A stretch of 18,293 bases of DNA from contig JAJYLM010000030.1 in the NCBI GenBank assembly GCA_021787655.1, positions 1-18,293 of the forward strand, written 5' to 3'. The DNA comes from a bacterium. Lineage in GTDB: Bacteria > JAMCPX01. The notes under the pieces are model-generated. The model saw only the letters and a program-made list of their open reading frames with translations. It did not search any database and was not told where the DNA came from. The first letter of the stretch is position 1. Each line of letters starts with the position of its first letter. Of the stretch, positions 7,074 through 15,300 are shown in pieces. The position numbers were made by a program, and so were the translations under genes.

Positions 7074-9080
7074 ATGCTCAACCATAAGAAAGTTGCACTT
7101 ACGCTCTTCTGCGCTGCGGCGGTTCTTTCCGGAGCGGTTCCCGCGGCCTCGGCACGCACTCATCACGCTCAGCAGAAGCAGCCTGCCGAAGTATCGCTCT
7201 TGACCGGACAAAAACCCCGGTTTTCCAGCAGCGACTGTCTGACCTGTCACGGTGTCAAAACGGACGGCATCCCCTACGTTAATGCGGACCATTGGAAAGC
7301 GTCTGTCCATGCACAGCTTACCTGCACGGACTGTCATTCGGGCATCAAGTCCCTTCCGCATCCCGAAAAACTGCCGGCGCCGAATTGCGGGGCATGCCAC
7401 AGCGATGTTGAACACCAGTATAAGAACAGTATTCACGGCAAGGCGGTCGCGCAGGGAATAACCGGCGCTGCATACTGCTGGAGTTGCCACGGCAGGCACG
7501 ATATTCTTGCGGCTACTGATCCGTCGTCTTCGGTCTATCCACAGAACCTTCCTTCCACCTGCGGTCAGTGCCACAACAGCGCGGACATGGCAAAGCAGTA
7601 CAATATTCCTGTATCGAACCCGTACCAGCTCTATGAAAAGAGTGTTCATGCCCAGGCGTTGAAGGACGGTCTGCCGGCAGCGACCTGTTCGAGCTGCCAC
7701 GGTGTCCACGATATCCTGCCGCCCAACATAACCACATCGACGATCGCGAAGGGGAATGTCCCGAGGACGTGCGGACAGTGCCACGAACAGCAGTATAAGA
7801 ATTACCTGCAGTCGTCGCATTGGAAGGCGTTCCAGGGCGGTGTGTCCAACGCTCCTGTGTGCACGGATTGTCATGCAGAACACGCTATCCTTGCTCAGAA
7901 CAATCCCAGTTCACCGATCTATCCGCTGAATATTCCGAAAACGTGCACGGATTGCCACGGCAATGTCACCCTGTCGGAAAACCTCGGGCTTCCCGCCGTT
8001 TCCCTGTCCAACTATCTGAGCAGTTTCCACGGTATCATGATCAAGGGCGGCAGCGTCATTGCTGCGAACTGCGCTTCCTGCCACAGGGCGCACAAGGTCC
8101 TGGGACCGGCAAATACCGAATCGTCCGTGTACCCGGCAAACCTGTCGCACACCTGCGGCAAATGCCATCCCGGTATCAGCAAGGCCGACATCAAGCACCT
8201 CAAGGACATTCACGGACCGACCGGCATCGGCAGCAAGGTCATCAAGATCGTCAGGACTGCATACATATGGCTTATCACGGTCAGCATCCTCGGCATGATT
8301 GCCTTTGTGTTCGCAGACTTCCTGCGGAAGATCAAAGACAAAGACAAGCACGGGATCACCAAGCTGCCGGAAGAGGGAGATTATCTCCGCTTCAACAGGA
8401 CGGAGATCATCCTTCATACCCTCAATTTCATCAGCTTCATCCTGCTCGCGTATACGGGTTTTGCATACCACTGGCCCAACGAGTGGTGGAGCTCGTGGAT
8501 TACCCATTTGAACAACGGACTAATTCGGGCGTGGATCCACCGGGTATCGGGTGTCGTTCTGCTGGTCGTGTTTTTTGCTCAGATCGTCCTCATGGCAGTG
8601 ACGAAGAGAGGCAAGGAGCAGTTCAAGGAACTGCTGCCGGTCTTCGATGACCTGCGGGGCACGATCCAGTTGTTCTTCTACAACATCGGCATGAGCGACC
8701 GGAAACCGGGATTCGGCAGGTTTACGCCGTTCGAAAAATTCGAATACTGGGCACTCGTCTGGGGGAACATGGTCATGAGCATAACCGGGCTGAGCTTGTG
8801 GTTCAAGAACGACATCCTGCGGTACATACCGCTGTGGTGGCTGAACCTGTTTCTCCTGATCCATTTCTACGAAGCGCTGCTTGCGACCCTTGCGATCATT
8901 TTCTGGCACTTCTACTGGGTCATTTTCAACCCGGTACTGTACCCGTTGAATCCGTCCATGTTCACCGGCAGGCTTTCCATGACGATCATGGAAGAAGAGC
9001 ATCCCCTTGAACTGGCACAGCACGAAGCCGGGAAGCAGACCGGGACGACCAGCACAGAGGCAGATCAGTACCGGCCGTAA
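7074..9080 (+). CDS. 11-haem cytochrome c / dihaem cytochrome b fusion (CbcL-like architecture)
   Basis: The 668-residue protein has a signal peptide (cleavage near ASA-R, about residue 28), then eleven CXXCH motifs with cysteines at 55, 84, 105, 135, 163, 205, 233, 263, 291, 333 and 361. A membrane helix (about 393-417) and a charged loop follow, then a four-helix cytochrome b domain (about 439-640). The b domain keeps four ligand histidines, H448, H489, H597 and H612. Two histidines conserved in the stand-alone b subunits are replaced by Q503 and I617. Order and motifs match a fusion of the 7-haem c and cytochrome b pair encoded divergently, plus one extra four-haem block. It is predicted to oxidise quinol and hold electrons in its own haem wire. 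Geobacter CbcL has the same c-plus-b plan. It is transcribed alone and followed by a terminator. Confidence 0.93.
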   Translation: MLNHKKVALTLFCAAAVLSGAVPAASARTHHAQQKQPAEVSLLTGQKPRFSSSDCLTCHGVKTDGIPYVNADHWKASVHAQLTCTDCHSGIKSLPHPEKLPAPNCGACHSDVEHQYKNSIHGKAVAQGITGAAYCWSCHGRHDILAATDPSSSVYPQNLPSTCGQCHNSADMAKQYNIPVSNPYQLYEKSVHAQALKDGLPAATCSSCHGVHDILPPNITTSTIAKGNVPRTCGQCHEQQYKNYLQSSHWKAFQGGVSNAPVCTDCHAEHAILAQNNPSSPIYPLNIPKTCTDCHGNVTLSENLGLPAVSLSNYLSSFHGIMIKGGSVIAANCASCHRAHKVLGPANTESSVYPANLSHTCGKCHPGISKADIKHLKDIHGPTGIGSKVIKIVRTAYIWLITVSILGMIAFVFADFLRKIKDKDKHGITKLPEEGDYLRFNRTEIILHTLNFISFILLAYTGFAYHWPNEWWSSWITHLNNGLIRAWIHRVSGVVLLVVFFAQIVLMAVTKRGKEQFKELLPVFDDLRGTIQLFFYNIGMSDRKPGFGRFTPFEKFEYWALVWGNMVMSITGLSLWFKNDILRYIPLWWLNLFLLIHFYEALLATLAIIFWHFYWVIFNPVLYPLNPSMFTGRLSMTIMEEEHPLELAQHEAGKQTGTTSTEADQYRP

Positions 9081-9099
9081 ATCCCTCAATCATCATGAT

Positions 9100-9132
9100 A
9101 AGGGACAGGGTGTTTCCTGTCCCTTTTTTTTT
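9100..9132 (+). terminator. Rho-independent terminator after the bc fusion gene
   Basis: AAGGGACAGG (9100-9109) and CCTGTCCCTT (9116-9125) form a perfect 10-bp stem with a six-base loop, followed by a T-run (nine T in all from 9124 to 9132). It lies 20 bp after the stop codon at 9080 and separates the cytochrome locus from the kinase operon. Confidence 0.92.
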
Positions 9133-9263
9133 CCGTTCAACCGATACCGGTACAGCGGCGCAGGCCTGACCGGCAGATGACGGCAGATCCCATAGAAACT
9201 GACGAACTCCGCGTCCATTCCCTCAGGGGAACTTCTCACCGGCCTGCGGCGTATGAAAATTTG

Positions 9264-9291
9264 TTGTGATTTTCTGCTTTTCTTCTATACT
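9264..9291 (+). promoter_or_regulatory. Probable promoter of the kinase-rmuC-crotonase-protease operon
   Basis: TTGTGA (9264-9269) lies 16 bases before TATACT (9286-9291, five of six consensus positions). An alternative -35, TTGTTG at 9261, gives a longer 19-base spacer. The predicted start near 9298 leaves a leader of roughly 28 bases before ATG 9326. It is the best promoter-like pair in the 245-bp gap after the cytochrome terminator. Confidence 0.45.
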
Positions 9292-9313
9292 GGACCTCAT
9301 AACTAAACTAAAC

Positions 9314-9319
9314 GGGAGG
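9314..9319 (+). promoter_or_regulatory. Ribosome-binding site choosing the ATG at 9326
   Basis: GGGAGG lies six bases before ATG 9326. A longer in-frame reading from an ATT at 9266 would overlap the promoter and add residues not expected at the N-terminus of a PfkB kinase, where the first strand (LLVVGSVAFD) should begin almost at once. Confidence 0.75.
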
Positions 9320-9325
9320 CAATTT

Positions 9326-10234
9326 ATGGGTCTTTTGGTCGTTGGATCGGTCGCATTCGATTCTGTGCAGACGCCGTTCGGAAAAGCGGAGAATGTGCTG
9401 GGCGGGTCTGCTACGTATTTTTCCACTGCTGCAAGTTATTTTACCGGGGTACAGCTCGTTGCCGTTGTCGGCAGTGACTTTCCGGACCGGCATGTCCGGT
9501 TTCTGAAACAGAGAAAGATAGATGTCCGGGGGCTCCAGCGGTCCAAGGGCAAAACATTCCGGTGGAAGGGCAGGTATGATTTCGATCTCAACCAGGCACA
9601 TACCCTTGACACCCAGCTCAACGTGTTTGCTTCCTTTAAACCGAATCTGCCGGCCGAGTATCGGGAGACCGATTACGTTTTTCTCGCGAATATCGATCCC
9701 GAGCTCCAGCTCGACGTGCTGCGACAGATCAAGCAGCCGAAGCTCGTCGCGTGCGATACGATGAATTTCTGGATCGAGCGCAAGCCCAAAGAGCTGAAGA
9801 AAACCCTGAAGCACGTCGATATCCTCACGATCAACGAGGCCGAGGCCCGGGAACTCGCAAAGGAGTCAAACCTCGTCAAGGCAGCGCGGCGCATTATGTC
9901 GTTCGGACCCGGGATTATCATCGTCAAGCGGGGTGAATACGGAGCGCTGATGTTCTCCGATTCCAGCGTGTTCTCTGCGCCGGCGTACCCCCTCGAGTCT
10001 GTGTTCGATCCGACGGGTGCCGGGGACAGCTTTGCCGGCGGTTTTATGGGGTATCTCGCGCACGTGGACAGCGTCGACGAGTCCAGCATACGACAGGCGA
10101 TCATCGTCGGGAGCGTCATGGCATCGTTCGACGTCGAAGACTTCAGCCTCGACAGGCTGAAGAAGCTGAAACCCGCTGAGATAGAGAACAGGTATAACGA
10201 GTTCAAACAGCTGACCTATTTCGAAGACCTGTAA
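9326..10234 (+). CDS. PfkB-family carbohydrate/nucleoside kinase
   Basis: The 302-residue protein matches the ribokinase/PfkB fold in length and plan. It has an N-terminal strand GLLVVGSVAFD, a glycine pair (VLGGSATYF) at the substrate site and a central N-E-x-E-A-R-E motif. The C-terminal signature DPTGAGDSFAGG has its presumed catalytic base at D234 and the GAGD anion hole. PfkB enzymes phosphorylate sugars, nucleosides or related alcohols with ATP, and the substrate cannot be told from the sequence. It is first in a four-gene run, and rmuC follows after a 30-bp gap. The link to the other genes is not obvious; nucleoside salvage beside a DNA-maintenance gene is one possibility. Confidence 0.88.
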   Translation: MGLLVVGSVAFDSVQTPFGKAENVLGGSATYFSTAASYFTGVQLVAVVGSDFPDRHVRFLKQRKIDVRGLQRSKGKTFRWKGRYDFDLNQAHTLDTQLNVFASFKPNLPAEYRETDYVFLANIDPELQLDVLRQIKQPKLVACDTMNFWIERKPKELKKTLKHVDILTINEAEARELAKESNLVKAARRIMSFGPGIIIVKRGEYGALMFSDSSVFSAPAYPLESVFDPTGAGDSFAGGFMGYLAHVDSVDESSIRQAIIVGSVMASFDVEDFSLDRLKKLKPAEIENRYNEFKQLTYFEDL

Positions 10235-10252
10235 AAACGGCGTTTGTCAGGA

Positions 10253-10258
10253 AAGGAG
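10253..10258 (+). promoter_or_regulatory. Ribosome-binding site choosing the ATG at 10265
   Basis: AAGGAG sits six bases before ATG 10265. A TTG at 10244 in the same frame lacks a site and would place seven hydrophilic residues before the N-terminal membrane helix, so the ATG is preferred. Confidence 0.75.
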
Positions 10259-10264
10259 CAGGGT

Positions 10265-11506
10265 ATGTCGTTTATCATTCCGTTTTTGATCGGTGTCGTC
10301 ACCGGTGCACTCCTGGTCATCATCACCGGACTCCTGAAGAGGAAAGAGACGCAGGAGCTCGCAAAGGCGCTTGTTGCACAGTCGCAGGCGGAGAAGATTC
10401 AGGACCTGGAGGCCGTGCTGCAGCGTCTGAAAGAATCGTTCGAGTCCCTTGCCGCACAGGCGCTCTCGAACAGCACGACCGAACTGCTCAAGCTTGCAGA
10501 CCAGACCCTGAAAGGCAACCTGCAGACCGGGGAGAAAGACCTCGAGGGCAAGAAGAAGCTCATCGATCAGACCCTGGACGCGGTCGGCAAGGAGATGCAG
10601 AAAGTCCAGGAAACAATCGTCAGTCTCGAAAAGAGCACGGGACAAAAGTTCGGCGAACTCACGTCGCAGATGAAGAATGCGGCAGAGAACACCCGGACCC
10701 TGCACGAAACAACGAGCCAGCTCAAGGCAGCGCTTGCGAACACCAAGGTGCGGGGGCAGTGGGGAGAGCGGATGGCAGAAGATGTCCTGCGTCTCGCCGG
10801 ATTCATCGAAGGCGTGAACTACCAGAAGCAAAAGGCCCTCGAGTCCTCGGTGCGCAGGCCGGATTATACCTTCTTCCTTCCGCAGGGACTCAGGATCAAC
10901 ATGGACGTGAAATTTCCCCTGAACAATTACCTCCTGTACCTCGAGGCCCAGAACGAGACGGAAAAGGAGAAATTCAGGTCCCAGTTCCTCAGGGACGTGC
11001 GGGCGCGGATCAAGGAAGTAACCACGCGGGATTATATCGATCCCGGGGCGCACACCGTCGATTATGTCCTGGTGTTCATCCCGAACGAGCAGGTGTACGG
11101 CTTCATCAACGAGTACGACAGGACCGTGCTCGATGAAGCGCTGAGGAACAGGGTCGTCCTGTGTTCCCCGCTGACACTGTACGCTGTTCTCGCGGTCATG
11201 CGCCAGGCAGTCGATAATTTCAATCTCGAACAGAGTGCCACGAAGATACTCTCCATCATGGGAACGTTCAAAGAGCAGTGGAGCAGGTTCGTCGAATCCA
11301 TGGACAAGGTCGGCAAGAGGATCGACGACGCGAAGGCGGAATTCAACAACCTGACCACCACACGGCGCAACCAGCTTGAGCGTCCCCTCAAGCAGATCGA
11401 CGAGCTGCGTTCCGCCAAGGGCGTTGCAACGGAGATCCTGCCGCCGACGGGCGGCGCTCCTGCCGGTAACAACAACGGCAGGAATGAATCCGGGACCTTG
11501 CTCTGA
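10265..11506 (+). CDS. rmuC: RmuC family DNA recombination protein
   Basis: The 413-residue protein has an N-terminal membrane helix (about 2-20), a long coiled-coil region (about 22-170) and then the RmuC domain (about 170-370). Recognisable RmuC blocks are V-R-GQWGE, the G-F-x-x-G-x-x-Y region, RPDY, the MDVKFP strand, and VDYVLVFIPNE. In E. coli RmuC limits recombination at inverted repeats. The domain has a restriction-endonuclease-like fold and is predicted to act on DNA at the membrane. It lies in the middle of a plus-strand operon, 30 bp after the kinase and 2 bp before the crotonase. The last 20 residues are a low-complexity Gly/Asn tail. Confidence 0.93.
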   Translation: MSFIIPFLIGVVTGALLVIITGLLKRKETQELAKALVAQSQAEKIQDLEAVLQRLKESFESLAAQALSNSTTELLKLADQTLKGNLQTGEKDLEGKKKLIDQTLDAVGKEMQKVQETIVSLEKSTGQKFGELTSQMKNAAENTRTLHETTSQLKAALANTKVRGQWGERMAEDVLRLAGFIEGVNYQKQKALESSVRRPDYTFFLPQGLRINMDVKFPLNNYLLYLEAQNETEKEKFRSQFLRDVRARIKEVTTRDYIDPGAHTVDYVLVFIPNEQVYGFINEYDRTVLDEALRNRVVLCSPLTLYAVLAVMRQAVDNFNLEQSATKILSIMGTFKEQWSRFVESMDKVGKRIDDAKAEFNNLTTTRRNQLERPLKQIDELRSAKGVATEILPPTGGAPAGNNNGRNESGTLL

Positions 11507-11508
11507 TC

Positions 11509-12297
11509 ATGGCGCGGAAAACCGCTTCATCAACGGTACTTGTCGATCGCACAGGAGCGGTTACCACCATTACCATCAACCGTCCGGAGGTTCGCAATGC
11601 CATCGATTATCCGACGGCACGGGCACTGGCCGATGCCTTCCGCGCGTTCGAGCACGATGAAAACGCCCGGGTCGCAATCCTGTACGGTGCAGGGGGAAAC
11701 TTCTGTGCAGGTGCAGATCTCAAGGCTGTGGCAGACCGCGGAAAGGCCATGAACCGCGTGACAGAAGACGGAGACGGACCGCTCGGTCCGACCCGGATGA
11801 AGCTGTCCAAGCCGGTCATAGCAGCGGTCAGCGGGTACGCTGTCGCGGGTGGTCTTGAGCTTGCATTGTGGTGCGACCTGCGCGTGTGCGGAGAGAGTGC
11901 AGTCTTCGGCGTTTTTTGCAGGCGGTGGGGCGTACCGCTCATCGACGGCGGTACGGTCAGACTGCCGCGCGTGATAGGACTGGGCAGGGCCATGGATATG
12001 ATACTTACCGGCAGGCCCGTGAAGGCGCGCGAGGCCCTTGCAATGGGGCTTGCAAACCGCGTGGTGAAAACCAGCGCCGTCCTGCGGGAAGCGGAAAAGC
12101 TTGCAGACCACATAGCCCAATTTCCCCAGGCATGCATGCGCAACGACCGGATGAGTCTTGTCGAGCAGTTTGGTTACGGGATCGACGGGGCGATGAAGAA
12201 TGAATTGAGGCACGGCATGGACACCCTGAAGAGTCCCGATATGATTGATGGCTTGAAAAGGTTTAAAAAAGGCAGCGGCAGGCACGGAACCTTTTAA
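11509..12297 (+). CDS. Crotonase-fold enoyl-CoA hydratase/isomerase family protein
   Basis: This 262-residue protein carries the crotonase landmarks: I-NRPEVRNA near the start, the oxyanion-hole block GNFCAGADLK (about 64-72), and AVSGYAVAGGLELA (about 106-119). The glutamate equivalent to rat crotonase E144 is present (E117), but the position equivalent to E164 is cysteine (C137, in FGVFCRRWG). It is therefore unlikely to be a standard two-glutamate hydratase. An isomerase, dehydratase or hydrolase role is possible, and the acyl-CoA substrate is unknown. The start lies 2 bp after the rmuC stop with no good ribosome-binding site, so translation is probably coupled. The stop overlaps the Shine-Dalgarno of the following protease gene. 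Confidence 0.88.
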   Translation: MARKTASSTVLVDRTGAVTTITINRPEVRNAIDYPTARALADAFRAFEHDENARVAILYGAGGNFCAGADLKAVADRGKAMNRVTEDGDGPLGPTRMKLSKPVIAAVSGYAVAGGLELALWCDLRVCGESAVFGVFCRRWGVPLIDGGTVRLPRVIGLGRAMDMILTGRPVKAREALAMGLANRVVKTSAVLREAEKLADHIAQFPQACMRNDRMSLVEQFGYGIDGAMKNELRHGMDTLKSPDMIDGLKRFKKGSGRHGTF

Positions 12298-12308
12298 AGG
12301 AGGTAATC

Positions 12309-15300
12309 ATGAAACGGTCATTTATCATCATTGCCATTGCATTGGGGATATACGGCTGTTCATCCGCAGCGATCAAGAAACCGCCTGGCAATGGGGCAAA
12401 CAAGATATTCCTGAAGGCAGTGACCATCGATACGGACGCGACGCCATCGTTGTCCGTTGCGGGGAATAAACCGGTTTCTGAAAACGTCAGACCGGGATAT
12501 TATATCGTGCAGTTCAGGACACCGGTCACGCTTTCCATGAAACAATCCATCGAGCAGGCAGGCATCCGGCTGCTCCACTACCTGCCGGACAATGCCTTTG
12601 CCGTGCACGTGACCGATACAGCTGCACTGGCCAGGGCAGGTGCGATTGCATCGGTGCAGTGGATTGGCGTGTACCAGTCACGGTACAAGGTTGCACCGCA
12701 GCTTGCATCCCTTGCCCTCAGTAATGCAGGCCGTATCGTCACCGTCACGATCCAGGTGTTCCGGACCGGCGACGTGCAGGCCGTGCAGCGTGCGGTCCAG
12801 TCTGCGTCCGGCACGGTCATTACCATGAGCGTAAGCGGGACCGGCAGCTTCCTGCGGGCGCAGATACCGGCAGGACAGATACAGACCATAGCGGACACGC
12901 CGGATGTCGAGTGGATCGAGCCGTACACAGCTCCGGTTTTGATGAATGATGTGGCGACGGACATCATCGCTGCGAGCAATAACGACACATCCATTACTGC
13001 AAACGGGGTGTGGAACGACGGGTATACAGGTGCAGGGCAGGCCGTTGCCGTTGCCGATACAGGTCTTGACATCGGAGGGACGGGCGGCGGCTTTACCTAT
13101 AATGCCGCGTACGGAGATTACGAATCCGGCAATGTTACGGCGCCGTTTCATCCGGCATTCATCGGGAAGACAATTCATGCATACGCACTCGGCAGGGCAG
13201 GCGATTTCAGCGATCCCAACGGTCACGGCACACACGTGGCCGGTTCTCTCCTCGGACATGATACACAGACGTCTTTTTCCGTCGCACCATACTGGGGTTC
13301 TGCGTACGGTGTGAATAAACTGGTTTTCATGTCGCTGCTGGATCAAAACGGAGGTCTGGGCGGGCTGCCGGCTGACCTGAACACGCTGTTCGGCGAGGAG
13401 TATACGGATACCCTGTCCCCAAGGATAGCGTCCAACAGCTGGGGAGCGCAGGTAAACGGCGACTATTATGATACGGCCGCTGAACAGGTAGACACGTTCC
13501 TGTGGAACCATCCCGACATGGTCATCCTGTTTGCCGCAGGCAATGCCGGGGTTGATACGGACGGAGACGGTGTGGTGGATTTGGGGTCCATGGCATCACC
13601 GGCAACTGCAAAGGACATCGTATCAGTCGGAGCGTCCGAGAACCTGAGGTCCGGACTGTCGATCACCTACTATAGTTTCGGGTTCACTTCATATCCTCTG
13701 TTTACGGATCCTGTTGCAAACAACATCAACGGCATGGCTGCATTCTCGAGCAGGGGACCGACTCCCGACGGACGTATTAAACCCGATGTTGTTGCACCCG
13801 GGACTGCCGTCATATCGGCGCGGTCCCAGCAGTGGCTGTTCAATGATGATTTCCAGAGCGGTGCAGGCAAGTGGTCGGTAAGTCCTGCGAACACCTGGGA
13901 GCTTTTTACCGACGGCACAGGCAACACCTACGAGCGGATCGTTTCGAACGGCAGTACCCTGACCGGTAACCTCGCCGTTGCAAGCGCTTTCGATATAAGG
14001 ACGGCAATGGCAGACGCAGACTTATTGTTTCTTATCAACTTCAACCTGACCACATCGGACCAGTTTTCGGTGAATTATTATGATGCAGACAACCACGTTT
14101 ATTTCCCGGTCTCTACCCTGAGTAATGCTTCAGGCGGCAGCCAATGGTACGTATTTCCAGCTCCCATAGCAGCACTTTTTGCAAGCCATAATTATGCACT
14201 CAATTACAACAGCGCCAATGGATACGCCATGACCCAGTCCCAGGCACAGGGATTCGATTTCTCGCTCGCATTCGCAAGTTCCGGTACTGCGGCAGGTACT
14301 GCATACGTTGATATCGACAATGTCAGGGTGTGTCCCACCGGCTGGGGACTCCTCGGCCTGACGAGCGGTCTTTCCATAACCTACGGTTCACAGGAAAACG
14401 AGAACTATATACTCGACGGCGGTACCAGCATGGCTACCCCTCTGGCAGCCGGTGCAGCTGCAGACGTCAGACAGGCACTTGTTCAGGAAGGTCTGGCCGA
14501 TCCGAGCGCTGCACTGATCAAGGCAGTGTTGATCAACGGAGCGGTTGATATGTATCCCGGACAATACGGCACGGGACAATATCTGGAGGTGCCGCAGGCA
14601 CCCAACGACGTGGAAGGCTTCGGCAGGATCAATCTGGTCAATTCCCTCATCTCAGGCACGACGAGAAAAATTATCATGCTCGACTACAAGGCAGGCAGCG
14701 GCCTGACGACCGGCGGCATGCGGATCAGTTCTGTGACGCTCGATAATACAACGGACCCGTTGAAGATAACACTCGTGTGGACCGATTATCCGTCGACGCC
14801 GTCAGCGAGTGTGAACATCGTGAATGTCCTGCACTTCAGCGTGACGACGGCAAACAACACGGCGTACTACCCGAACGGCCTTACTGGCTTTGACAATACC
14901 AACAATGTGCAGCAGGTGACCATCCCGTCTCCGCAGACCGGTGTGTATACGGTCGCTGTGTCCGGTTACAATGTTCCGTCCGGCGTTTCCCCGCTCGATG
15001 ATCAGCCGTATGCAGTGGTCATGAGCGGGGACATCCAGGGCGTGTCGTCGTCCGCAACGCCAGGCATCGGTGTTTCTCCGGGTTCGTTGAGCTTTACTGC
15101 AGCTGCGGGCAGCAGTACGCCGCTGGTACGGCAGGTTTCCATCAGCAATACGGGATCGCAGGGCAGCACCCTGAACTGGAATGTCCAGACAGGCACTGCA
15201 GCCTGGCTGACCGCGTCACCTGCAGGCGGAACAGCGCCTTCGGTCTTGACTGTCACGGCACAACCCGCGGGTCTCGCTGCAGGCACGTATACCGGAAGTG

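Noticed and set aside
6948..7883. 311-codon minus-strand frame covering the divergent promoter gap and the start of the bc fusion gene
   Set aside because: It runs through two promoters and is antisense to haem motifs; its arginine-rich product has no signal or fold features.
12678..13511. 277-codon minus-strand frame inside the protease gene
   Set aside because: The plus strand encodes an S8 catalytic domain with an intact triad here; the minus frame shows no domain.
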